Shown here one piece after another: positions 16,014 through 22,948 of a stretch of DNA of 32,866 nt. Location of the stretch: NCBI GenBank assembly GCA_022823165.1, contig JAJDXR010000006.1, positions 1-32,866 on the forward strand, given 5' to 3'. The notes below the pieces were generated by a model. The model was given only the letters and a program-made list of their open reading frames with translations. It was not told the origin of the DNA and made no database searches. Each line of letters begins with the position of its first letter. Position 1 is the first letter of the stretch. Source of the stretch: Anaerolineae bacterium. GTDB lineage: Bacteria; Chloroflexota; Anaerolineae; Aggregatilineales; Phototrophicaceae. A program made the translations under genes and the position numbers.

Positions 16014-16101
16014 ACTCGCCGCTCCTGATATCAGTGCCAGGGCACATCATAATGCAGCCGGCAAGATGCGGCAATTCTGTAGCTGTAGACAGATGGGGGG
16101 G

Positions 16102-16680
16102 CTATGCGCCTGAGTCGCGCGGCTGATCGTCCAGCCAGCGCCGCAGCTGCGCCAGCCAATCGACGCGCGCGCCATCGACGCCGCTGATATGAAGCAGGAT
16201 TCGCCGGGCGATGGCCGCGTCGATATCGTCGCAGTCGCCGGCGTCCTGCTCCAGCACATCCAGCAGGTAGGGCGCATAGTCGCGCCGCCCGGCCGCCGCC
16301 AGCAGCGCCGAGCCCAGGGCGATGTCAATCTCGGCTTCGGCTTTGGCATTCGCCAATTCGAGGTATTCCGCCGTACTGCTCCAGGGACCGATGGCCGCCA
16401 TGTCGGCGCGCAGAGACGCCGCGAAGTCAAGCTGCCAGCGCGACCTCAGCCGGGACAAGCGGCCATCCACAATAGCGGCGATATGTCGCAGCGCGCAATC
16501 CCCCTTGGCGCGCGCAGTGCCCTCAGCGATCGCCCCCGCCAGTTCGCGGGCTTCGTCCGCCCCCAAGGTCAAACCGGCTTCCGCCAGCGAGGCGCGAAAA
16601 TGCTGCAGCGCTATCCAGATGATTTCGCTCAGGGGCGCTCTGCTCAATCCCTCAGTCGGGGCGTCGGGCACGGTTTTCAA
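16102..16680 (-). CDS. Conserved-looking unknown protein coupled to a response regulator
   Basis: A 192-aa protein that I do not recognise. It is predicted soluble and mostly helical, rich in Ala, Asp and Arg, without cysteine clusters (Cys at 62 and about 149) and without signal or membrane segments. Its ATG (16680) overlaps the stop codon of the response regulator as ATGA, so the two are translationally coupled and presumably work together. Segments such as HIAAIVDGRLSRLRSRWQLD and DYAPYLLDVLEQDAGDCDD look like paired helices, possibly helical repeats, but I cannot assign a family. Codon use matches the surroundings, so it looks like a native gene. Confidence 0.7.
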   Translation of the reverse strand: MKTVPDAPTEGLSRAPLSEIIWIALQHFRASLAEAGLTLGADEARELAGAIAEGTARAKGDCALRHIAAIVDGRLSRLRSRWQLDFAASLRADMAAIGPWSSTAEYLELANAKAEAEIDIALGSALLAAAGRRDYAPYLLDVLEQDAGDCDDIDAAIARRILLHISGVDGARVDWLAQLRRWLDDQPRDSGA

Positions 16681-17396
16681 CTTTCATCGTCGGGCCAGCT
16701 CGTTGGGCGTATTGTAAACCGATAACCGACGCCGCGCTCCGTGCGGATGTAGCGCGGGTGATGGGAATCCGCCTCCAGCTTGCGCCGCAAGCGGTGCATA
16801 TGAACCCGCAGCGTGTCTTCATAAACATCTTCCGTGGGCCAAACGCGCGCTAACAAGGCATGGTTCTGCACGACTCGGGGCGCATGCCGCATGAGTACAT
16901 GCGCGAGCGCGGCTTCGGTCGGCGTCAGGCCGATCGTGCGGCCGCCGACCAAAGCCCGGTTTTGAGCGAGGTCTATACTCAGGCGCGCGTCGATGCGAAT
17001 GACCGGCTCGTCGCCGTAATCCAGGGTCGGCAGGCGCCCCAACACGATCTGAATGCGCGCTTCCAACTCGTGCATATCGACCGGTTTGATGACAAAGTCC
17101 TCAGCGTATTTCTTCAAACCCTCGACATAGTATTGCCTGTCCGACTGGGACATCAGGAAAATTATCGGCACATCCGCCGCCAACTTCAGGCGCTCGGCGG
17201 CCGCGAAGCCGCTCATGCCGGGCAGCTTCATTCCCAGCAGCGCAACGCTGGGGAGCTTCTGATTCCCAACATATTCAAGCGCGTCGGGCGCGTCAGAAAA
17301 TATAATCACCCGGTACGTATGCCCTTCCAAAAAATCGGCAATGGACCGGCTAAGAGCAGCGTCAGCTTCGACAACGAGTACAGTGGATCGTTTCAT
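16677..17396 (-). CDS. OmpR/PhoB-type response regulator with a non-phosphorylatable receiver
   Basis: A 239-aa protein with an N-terminal receiver (1-118) and a C-terminal winged-helix DNA-binding domain (about 130-230: LTPTEAALAHVLMRHAP, VYEDTLRVHMHRLRRKLE, IRTERGVGYRF). In receivers the acceptor Asp sits in a pattern like LLDxxLPGMxG; here it is LLGMKLPGMSG, with Gly55 in its place (codon GGA). The acidic pocket is also thinned (VVEADAAL), while Ser83 and Lys104 (FVIKPVDM) remain. It therefore cannot be phosphorylated in the usual way and is an atypical, probably phosphorylation-independent regulator. No histidine kinase is nearby. It is followed with ATGA overlap by the unknown 192-aa gene. 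A sequencing error is unlikely because the codon differs at two bases from Asp codons. Confidence 0.9.
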   Translation of the reverse strand: MKRSTVLVVEADAALSRSIADFLEGHTYRVIIFSDAPDALEYVGNQKLPSVALLGMKLPGMSGFAAAERLKLAADVPIIFLMSQSDRQYYVEGLKKYAEDFVIKPVDMHELEARIQIVLGRLPTLDYGDEPVIRIDARLSIDLAQNRALVGGRTIGLTPTEAALAHVLMRHAPRVVQNHALLARVWPTEDVYEDTLRVHMHRLRRKLEADSHHPRYIRTERGVGYRFTIRPTSWPDDES

Positions 17397-17756
17397 GGTA
17401 ACTCACGCCTTGGGCTTCAATGCAGTTGTGTTCCAGCCTCGCAGTACCTTAAGCAAAATACACGGTTTGCGGCGAACAGTCCGACTAAATGAGCGCCTTG
17501 TCGCAGCTATTAGCATGATATTCATGGAATCCTAATATACAGGCATTCCGAGCATTTTACAGTCTGTCAAACGAATCCTGAGAATTTTGAGTTAGAGAAA
17601 GCGGCAATGACCACAAACAGTCATTTATGCGATTATCATGCGCATATATTTGACTGCCGGAAAGAACCTGCCCATGCGGAAGACCAACACCGGCCGATCG
17701 ATGCTCAGGTCGGCTGAGTCTTCTAAGTTGTGGAGGAAAAAGGAGGCTGACGCGGC
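17397..17756. other. Gene-free spacer, nothing recognised
   Basis: 360 bp between the response regulator and the NUDIX gene, both on the minus strand. It is A+T richer than its surroundings and holds the presumed regulator promoter, but I found no convincing -35/-10 pair, repeat, terminator or conserved ORF. Confidence 0.5.
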
Positions 17757-18248
17757 TTAGCAAATTGGCGCCGCGGCGCGCTGCAACTCGCGCAGGTAAT
17801 CCAGTTTGCCAAGCATCCAGTCGCGCAGTTCGGGGGTCTTGAGGTTGATACGGCACAATTCAAAGCTGTCTAGCGGGACTTCTTCCGGGATAAACTCCCC
17901 GCGCGCCGGATCATTAAACTCTGGTCCATAACGTTTGCTGAGATCATAATTTTCCAGGTGGCAGACAAAAAAGTGTTCTTCCAGCTGTTTGCCGGCTTTC
18001 TGATGTTCGAGGACAAAGGCGGTGTCCAGGACAGTGGCGATCGCGCCCAATTCTTCATAAAGCTCGCGTTCCAAAGTGGCGATCAAGTCGGCATCCTGAT
18101 GTTCAACGCCACCGCCCGGCGCCACCCAATACGACGCTGAACTGTTGGGCTTTACCCGTTTGATCAGGAGAACTGAATCATTCCCAGTCAAGAGAATGGC
18201 GCGCACACGCTGATTCACGCGGCTATGTGGTCTGATTTCCGCTAACAT
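17757..18248 (-). CDS. NUDIX hydrolase
   Basis: A 163-aa protein with a NUDIX fold: VRAILLTGNDSVLLIKR as first strands, then the Nudix helix region GGGVEHQDADLIATLEREL followed by YEELGAI. RELYEELGA matches the catalytic REUxEExGU half exactly; the upstream Glu expected in the Gx5E part appears as Ala with a neighbouring Asp, a tolerated variation. Such enzymes hydrolyse nucleoside diphosphates linked to another moiety; the substrate is unknown. The length suits a small housekeeping NUDIX protein. ATG 18248 has no strong ribosome site. No obvious partner gene is adjacent. Confidence 0.9.
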   Translation of the reverse strand: MLAEIRPHSRVNQRVRAILLTGNDSVLLIKRVKPNSSASYWVAPGGGVEHQDADLIATLERELYEELGAIATVLDTAFVLEHQKAGKQLEEHFFVCHLENYDLSKRYGPEFNDPARGEFIPEEVPLDSFELCRINLKTPELRDWMLGKLDYLRELQRAAAPIC

Positions 18249-18346
18249 TATTCGCTATCGAATGCCTGCCCACGCTGCTCGGCGCACACTCGACATTACC
18301 CTGTAATTGCTCAGATTCGAAAAGGATATTTACGGTAACACATTAG

Positions 18347-19027
18347 TTAAAGGAATTCAACCAGGATGAAAGACGCCATCTTGAAACCAATGGTTTGGCT
18401 GTTTTTTGGACTTACCAGGACCTCGATGGGCCCGTCAAATTGATCGCGCGCGACCACCTCCAGCGTCCGGCCGATTTCCAGGCCGCGCTCCTGAGTATTC
18501 CGCAGCATGGCTTGGTCGTCCATCACCAGGCGGCGTATGCGGGCCGGCGTATGCAGCGCCAACTCTGACAGGGGCAGCAGGTTGCGCACGGGCATGACGC
18601 CTTCCAGGTCCGGAATCGGGTCGCCATGCGGGTCGTAGCTGGGGTTATTCAATTTGAGCGAGATCGCGTCGACGAAGCGGTCGGATACCGTATGCTCAAG
18701 CGCCTCGGCTTCATCGTGAACCTCGTGCAATTGATAGCCGAGGTCTTGCACCAGGTAAGCCTCAATCAGCCGATGCCGGCGCAGCATCTTTAGCGCCACC
18801 TGTTCACCTGCTCGCGTCAGGCGCACACCGCGATACTTCAGATAGTCGACCGTGCCTTCCTCCACCAGCCGCTGCGCCATGTCGGTTACCGCCGGCGCGC
18901 TGATGTTCAAAGCCTCCGCCAGGGCGTTGGTCGATACGCGATCCGTCTCCAGCTGAAGGCGGTATATCGCCTTGAGAAAGTCCTCCACCGACTGCGAGGA
19001 GCCGGCCGGCATGCCGCGCCTGTTCAT
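18347..19027 (-). CDS. DtxR/MntR-family metal-dependent transcriptional regulator
   Basis: About 226 aa. The N-terminal winged helix (SSQSVEDFLKAIYRLQLETD to about residue 70: ALAEALNISAPAVTDMAQRL, YRGVRLTRAGE) is followed by the metal-binding/dimerisation helix bundle (LRRHRLIEAYLVQDLGY, EVHDEAEALEHTVSDRFVD, with His and Glu ligands) and a C-terminal SH3-like FeoA-type domain. Regulators of this family repress Mn or Fe uptake genes when loaded with the metal. I chose ATG 19027 (MNRRGMPAG) with GAGGCGGGG upstream; the open frame extends to 19246 but that extension does not look like protein. It is divergent from the dnaJ-like gene. No metal transporter is in the window, so its main targets lie elsewhere. 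Confidence 0.9.
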   Translation of the reverse strand: MNRRGMPAGSSQSVEDFLKAIYRLQLETDRVSTNALAEALNISAPAVTDMAQRLVEEGTVDYLKYRGVRLTRAGEQVALKMLRRHRLIEAYLVQDLGYQLHEVHDEAEALEHTVSDRFVDAISLKLNNPSYDPHGDPIPDLEGVMPVRNLLPLSELALHTPARIRRLVMDDQAMLRNTQERGLEIGRTLEVVARDQFDGPIEVLVSPKNSQTIGFKMASFILVEFL

Positions 19028-19318
19028 AGCCCCGCCTCTTTTTTGGTCCTCAACCAGGCTGCTGCTCTCAGCGTACTCTCCGCGCCTTCTTCGCGACGAC
19101 CACGACCGACAACTCGGCCCAAATTGCCAACCTATCATATCACAATCGGCAGGCGCTCCAGTTCCGCCGCCGCGCCAACGCCATTCTAACGAACCCGGCA
19201 TATACTTTGACTGAAGCGTCGACGCCGCGCCGCAGCCGACCATCAATTGACCGCCGCATCGTCAAGCCTTACAATAGGCGCGACAGGCGCTCGTAATCAA
19301 TTCTTACGGACCAGAACC

Positions 19319-20194
19319 ATGAGCGGAAACTACTACGATGTGCTCGGCGTCGCGCGCAGCGCCGATGATGACGAAATCAAACGCGCCTTTCGTCAGAAGG
19401 CGAAGCAGTATCATCCCGACGCCAATCCAGACAATCCCGGCGCCGAGGCGCGTTTCAAGGAAGTCAACGAAGCCTATGAAGTGCTGAGCGACGATGAGAA
19501 GCGCTCGGCTTATGATCGCTTTGGCGAGAATTGGCGGCAGTATCAGGCTTTCAACGGCCAAAACCCCTACGCGAACGGCGGCGAGGCGCCATTCACGGAT
19601 GTCTCGGATATATTCGAGAGCTTCTTCGGCGGCGGCGGCCGGCGCGGCGGCTTTCATCGCAATGCCGACTTCCCCCGCGCCGGGCAAGACATCGAACAGG
19701 CGGTGACCATCAGCTTGCGCGAAGCCTACGAAGGTACGCAGCGTATCGTCAGCAAAGGCGGGCGCGATATCACCGTGCAGATTCCGCGTGGCGCAGCGAC
19801 CGGAACCAAAGCGCGCCTGGCCGGCGAAGGCCAGCCCGGCAGCAACGGCGGCGCGGCCGGCCATCTCTACCTGGTTGTCACCGTCAGCCCTGACCCGCTG
19901 TTCGAGCGGCAAGGCGATGACCTTCTGGTGGATATTAAGGTAGACGCTTTCACCGCCATGCTGGGTGGCGAGGTCGAAGTACCGACTCTGAATCGGCCCC
20001 TGCGCCTGAAAATTCGCCCCGGCGTCCAGTCCGGGCAGAAGCTGCGCCTCAGCGGCAAAGGCATGCCCAAACTCCGCCAGCACAAAGCCTGCGGCGACCT
20101 GTACGCGCGCGTCGTCATCACCGTGCCGGCCAAGCTGGACCCAGCCCAGCGCGAATTGGCGGAATCGCTGCGCGCCAGTTTCGACGAATCATAA
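19319..20194 (+). CDS. DnaJ/CbpA-type J-domain co-chaperone without zinc finger
   Basis: A 291-aa Hsp40. The J-domain (3-70) starts [20 protein letters not shown] and contains the HPD motif at 32-34, which stimulates DnaK ATPase. A Gly/Phe-rich stretch ([14 protein letters not shown]) follows, then directly the two C-terminal substrate-binding beta domains ([40 protein letters not shown], then YARVVI). The CxxCxGxG zinc-finger repeats of DnaJ are absent, so it belongs to the CbpA/type II class. ATG 19319 is chosen because the J-domain begins at once; the frame extends to 19247 but the extension has no family sequence. No dnaK or grpE is adjacent. Confidence 0.93.
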   Translation: MSGNYYDVLGVARSADDDEIKRAFRQKAKQYHPDANPDNPGAEARFKEVNEAYEVLSDDEKRSAYDRFGENWRQYQAFNGQNPYANGGEAPFTDVSDIFESFFGGGGRRGGFHRNADFPRAGQDIEQAVTISLREAYEGTQRIVSKGGRDITVQIPRGAATGTKARLAGEGQPGSNGGAAGHLYLVVTVSPDPLFERQGDDLLVDIKVDAFTAMLGGEVEVPTLNRPLRLKIRPGVQSGQKLRLSGKGMPKLRQHKACGDLYARVVITVPAKLDPAQRELAESLRASFDES

Positions 20195-20247
20195 ACCCGT
20201 CTGTTCACGCGCTTGCCGCAGGTAATGAAAGACTCTGCTAAGTCAGC

Positions 20248-20267
20248 GGGCGAGCCAAGGCTAGCCC
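20248..20267. repeat. Single GGGCGAGCC palindrome
   Basis: GGGCGAGCC-aa-GGCTAGCCC with one mismatch, 53 bp after the dnaJ-like gene. It is one arm of the paired palindromes seen at 6600-6672. It lacks a T-run, so it is not a typical terminator. Confidence 0.55.
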
Positions 20268-20464
20268 ACCAGCACACATTTTAGGGATAGGTATTCTGTG
20301 TGAGCCAAGCTGCGACTTGCGCGCGGCTGTGGTCACGGGTAATCAATCCCGCTCACCGCATCGGATACCGTCTTGCGATTGCCACGGCGACAGTTATTGT
20401 TCGCTGCGTCTCCGAAGCATTTGCTGTTAGAATGGTTACGGCATCGGAATCAAGCGAGGCGCCC

Positions 20465-21688
20465 ATGCGTTTTATTATCCTGCTCAGCCTGTGCGCGCAA
20501 TTGCTGATCGCCTGCAACTTCACGGATCTGCGGTCCAACCCGGGCGCAGACGGCGCAATCAACCTTGACGCCAGGCGCGCCACCGCACCCGCGGCGACCG
20601 CCCTGCCGGGCGAGATCGTCAGCGCGGCTGACGCGGAATACCGGCTGCTGAGCAATATCTACGAGCGCGCCAGCCCCTCGGTGGTCAACATCGAAGCGGC
20701 GGTTTTGGCTGAGGACGGCTCGGCCGGCGATACCCGCCGCGGCTCCGGATTTGTCTACGACCGGCAGGGCCATATCATCACCAATGCCCACCTGGTCAAC
20801 GCTGTCGATGCGATCACGGTGACCTTGCAGAGCGCGCAGGTCTATTCGGCGCAAATGCTGGCGCTGGACAGCTTCAGCGACCTGGCCGTGCTCAAGCTGT
20901 CGGCCGCGCCCGAGCGCCTGACGCCGCTGCGCATCGGCGAGTCGGCCACGGTCAAAGTCGGGCAGCGCGGCATCGTCATCGGCAATCCCTTTGGTCTCAG
21001 CAGCTCTATGGCAACCGGCATCATCAGCGGCCTGGGGCGCACCTTGCCCTCCGCTGAGCTTGGCCTTGGCGGCATCGCCCCCGGCTTCGACAACCCGTCC
21101 ATAATCCAAATTGACGCCATCATCAACCCGGGCAATTCCGGCGGTCCCCTGCTCAATTCTCAGGGACTGGTGATCGGCATAACAACCGCCATTCGCTCGG
21201 ACAATGGTTTGTTTCAAGGCATCGGATTCGCTGTGCCGGCCGATACCATGCGCCGTGTAATCCCCGATTTAATCAAGCAAGGCCGCGTTGACTATTCCTG
21301 GATGGGCATTTCGGTTATGCGCGAAGACGGCGGATACAGCGTCGCCGGCCTTAGTGAAGCGCTGGGGCTGCCGGTTGAGCGCGGCGTCCTGCTGCGGGGG
21401 GTCGCCGAGGGCTCGCCGGCTTATCGCGCCGGCCTGCGCGGCGGCGACGCCATCGTGGAAATTCGCGGCGAAGAAGTCTGCGCCGGCGGCGATCTGATCG
21501 TCGCCGTCAACGGCTATCACTTCCAAAATCTCGCTGACCTGGTCACCTATCTGGTGCAGCAAACGCGCCCGGACGACGAAGTTGAGCTGCTGGTCATACG
21601 CGACCGGCAAACCCTGGAGATTCCGGTGACCTTGGCGAGCCGGGCACTGGAAAGCGGCCGGATGCTGGACTGCCGCCAGGCGCAGTAA
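20465..21688 (+). CDS. HtrA/DegP-like serine protease, lipoprotein
   Basis: A 407-aa trypsin-fold protease with one PDZ domain. The N-terminus MRFIILLSLCAQLLIAC is a lipoprotein signal with lipobox LIAC and lipidated Cys17, so it is anchored outside the cytoplasmic membrane. The triad is complete: His109 (ITNAHLV), Asp139 (SFSDLAVLKL), Ser225 (NPGNSGGPLL). The S1 core is followed by a PDZ domain (about 290-395; GVAEGSPAYRAGLRGGDAIV, then EIRGEEV) that senses unfolded C-termini. HtrA proteins degrade or refold damaged exported proteins; lipid anchoring instead of a membrane helix is a variation on the commoner plan. ATG 20465 has GCGAGG in front and starts the signal; the upstream in-frame extension to 20300 has no signal features. 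GNAT follows after 11 bp. Confidence 0.93.
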   Translation: MRFIILLSLCAQLLIACNFTDLRSNPGADGAINLDARRATAPAATALPGEIVSAADAEYRLLSNIYERASPSVVNIEAAVLAEDGSAGDTRRGSGFVYDRQGHIITNAHLVNAVDAITVTLQSAQVYSAQMLALDSFSDLAVLKLSAAPERLTPLRIGESATVKVGQRGIVIGNPFGLSSSMATGIISGLGRTLPSAELGLGGIAPGFDNPSIIQIDAIINPGNSGGPLLNSQGLVIGITTAIRSDNGLFQGIGFAVPADTMRRVIPDLIKQGRVDYSWMGISVMREDGGYSVAGLSEALGLPVERGVLLRGVAEGSPAYRAGLRGGDAIVEIRGEEVCAGGDLIVAVNGYHFQNLADLVTYLVQQTRPDDEVELLVIRDRQTLEIPVTLASRALESGRMLDCRQAQ

Positions 21689-21699
21689 GGACGCGCGAC

Positions 21700-22275
21700 A
21701 TGAAGCGCCTCAAGCTGGAGAACGATAGGCTGATGATGCGCCCGTTGGAAGCGCGCGACAGCGGCGCCATTCTTGAGTTGGTGGTCGCGCCGGAGATCGC
21801 CGCCAATACCTTCGTGCCGCAGCCCTATCCGCCCGAAGCCGCTGACGAGTTCATCCAGCGCGGGCGGGATAGCTGGCGAGACGACGACGCCTATGTATTC
21901 GGCATCATCGAGAAGGCATCCCAACGCTTCGCCGGCTGCATGGGCATTCATCCAGTATCCGAACACAACCGAGCGGAAGTCGGCTACTGGCTTGGGGCGC
22001 CGTTTTGGGGCCGCGGCCTGGCGACGTCAGCCCTGCGCTTGCTGCTTCAATTTGGATTTGAAACGCTGAAGCTCAACCGCGTTGAAGCCGGCCACTTTGA
22101 CCATAATCCAGCCTCGGGCCGCGTCATGGAAAAGGCGGGCCTGCGCCTTGAAGGGCTGCGGCGTCAGTACGTCATGCACCGTGAGCAGTACAAGGATGTC
22201 CTGTGGTACGCCATCTTGCGCGAGGATTACGCGGCGCAAGCAGCCACAGAAAGAAAAGAGACCGCAGAGGATTAG
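21700..22275 (+). CDS. GNAT N-acetyltransferase (RimJ/RimL-like)
   Basis: A 191-aa acetyltransferase. It opens LENDRLMMRPLEARDSGAIL, a standard start, and carries the acetyl-CoA-binding motif A in AEVGYWLGAPFWGRGLATSA (Gly-rich after the strand) and the later HFDHNPASGRVMEKAGLRLE, characteristic of the RimJ/RimL ribosomal-protein or small-molecule acetyltransferases. The target is unknown. AAGGA lies 9 bp before ATG 21700; it starts 11 bp behind the HtrA-like gene and is probably cotranscribed with it. Its last codons overlap a terminator-like hairpin that works for a transcript on the opposite strand, so the two transcripts would be antisense over this end. Confidence 0.92.
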   Translation: MKRLKLENDRLMMRPLEARDSGAILELVVAPEIAANTFVPQPYPPEAADEFIQRGRDSWRDDDAYVFGIIEKASQRFAGCMGIHPVSEHNRAEVGYWLGAPFWGRGLATSALRLLLQFGFETLKLNRVEAGHFDHNPASGRVMEKAGLRLEGLRRQYVMHREQYKDVLWYAILREDYAAQAATERKETAED

Positions 22276-22282
22276 TCTGCGG
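22249..22282 (-). terminator. Intrinsic terminator on the minus strand
   Basis: The minus strand reads CCGCAGA - 7 nt - TCTGCGG (22282-22262), then TCTCTTTTCTTTC. The U-rich tail is on the minus-strand side only; on the plus strand the stem is followed by CCCCTCG. The GNAT stop codon lies in the loop. It serves the candidate small RNA transcribed leftward. Confidence 0.7.
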
Positions 22283-22437
22283 CCCCTCGACTGTCATATT
22301 CACAGTCTTGCGGTTTTCGGGTTCACCCTCTAACGAGATCCACGTCAGTGGAGTGAACTAGAGGTGTGAATCGGTTAGAGGGTAGCCCCCTTAGAACCTA
22401 TCATGATTTTAATCACCTCCCTTACTCTGCCGACGAT
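22252..22437 (-). ncRNA. Candidate structured small RNA (about 185 nt)
   Basis: Between a promoter-like pair (22444-22472) and an intrinsic terminator (22249-22282), both on the minus strand, the sequence is strongly structured. A perfect 10-bp stem is formed by ACCCTCTAAC (complement of 22374-22383) and GTTAGAGGGT (complement of 22325-22334), enclosing a small hairpin TCCAC-tgac-GTGGA. A second hairpin GACTGT-7 nt-ACAGTC lies at 22289-22307, and the terminator follows. Alternative pairings exist (GTTCAC in the big loop with GTGAAC just after the stem). Near the 5' end a near-perfect Shine-Dalgarno and a tiny ORF are present. I do not recognise a known RNA family. It could be a free-standing sRNA, a dual-function RNA or an abandoned leader. 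The boundaries are inferred. Confidence 0.5.
22375..22404 (-). CDS. Tiny ORF (9 codons) with strong Shine-Dalgarno
   Basis: Minus strand: GGGAGGTGATT, almost fully complementary to the 16S 3' end, then ATG and MIGSKGATL-stop. The last codons ACC CTC TAA form the 5' side of the 10-bp stem of the candidate RNA, so ribosomes on this ORF would hold that stem open, as in attenuator leaders. No amino acid is enriched in the peptide. Whether it is translated is unknown; the ribosome site is the best support. Confidence 0.35.
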   Translation of the reverse strand: MIGSKGATL

Positions 22438-22443
22438 GGGCGC

Positions 22444-22472
22444 AGCATAACACGGGCGTTCGCTTTCTGCAA
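22444..22472 (-). promoter_or_regulatory. Candidate extended -10 promoter for the small RNA
   Basis: Minus strand: TTGCAG (22472-22467), 17-bp spacer, TATGCT (22449-22444), with TG one base upstream of the -10 (TGTTATGCT). Matches are 3/6 and 4/6 plus the extended TGn and ideal spacing. The expected start is about 22437. Confidence 0.45.
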
Positions 22473-22484
22473 GTTCTGCTTCCT

Positions 22485-22561
22485 GGGAGTGGTAAATGCC
22501 GTGAATATAATTCGCCTTGTGAACACGGCGTCAGTTTTTTCTCCTCAGAGAACACAGAAGT
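22485..22561 (+). repeat. CACAGAG-type dispersed repeat
   Basis: GGGAGTGGTAAAT, GAATATAA, GAACACGGCGTCAG, then TTTTTTCTCCTCAGAGAACA. The order of blocks is as in the copies at 12166 and 32464-32601 (read from its right end). It lies in the 673-bp gap 22276-22948, whose left part holds the small-RNA candidate. Confidence 0.6.
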
Positions 22562-22589
22562 ACTGCCAACAAATAATGAGAATTGCTAG

Positions 22590-22662
22590 GGGCGACCCGG
22601 TGGGTCGCCCACATTATAGTCATACGCGGAATGCTGGCAGAGGGGCGGCCACCGGCTGCCTC
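22590..22662. repeat. Paired GGGGCGA-type palindromes
   Basis: GGGCGACCC-ggt-GGGTCGCCC (22590-22610) is a perfect hairpin preceded by TAG; 30 bp later AGAGGGGCGGCC-acc-GGCTGCCTCT (imperfect) ends with ACA. The outer TAGGGG and CCTCTA are inverted with respect to each other. The composition and size recall the 6600-6672 element. The remainder up to 22948 shows no gene. Confidence 0.6.
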
Positions 22663-22948
22663 TACAGATTTCGACGCGAATAGCAGATAGGGAATTATGG
22701 CTGAATATTGTCGCAAATCATCCTTGCGCTTACTGAGATCATAGAGGGCGCAGAGAATTTTCTAGGGCTGGCGAAATTATCAAGCCCGCGGAATTATCCA
22801 CTCCGGCGCAAGCGCGCATAAGGAATCTCGGGTCAGCGCTCGCCAAGGTCGGTTGCGGTCCCCCGCGCCGCGCGCAATTGCCCACATGACATCAGCCCTG
22901 GGCGTGATACAATAATCGGCGACTTCACCATAGGCCACAGGATAGCCC

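Noticed and set aside
17557..17856. Minus-strand ORF of 99 codons overlapping the NUDIX gene
   Set aside because: It partly overlaps the NUDIX gene in another frame and shows no recognisable domain.
22325..22383. Integron attC-like site (CTCTAAC ... GTTAGAG, imperfect palindrome of about 59 bp)
   Set aside because: The outer base of both core sites breaks the RYYYAAC/GTTRRRY rule, there is no second attC, no cassette and no integrase, and the stem is explained better by the minus-strand RNA with promoter and terminator.
22249..22437. IscB-associated HEARO/omega-RNA or another named riboswitch
   Set aside because: No IscB/TnpB ORF nearby, and the conserved blocks I remember for these RNAs are not present; the terminator directly after the stems also argues against a leader of a downstream gene.
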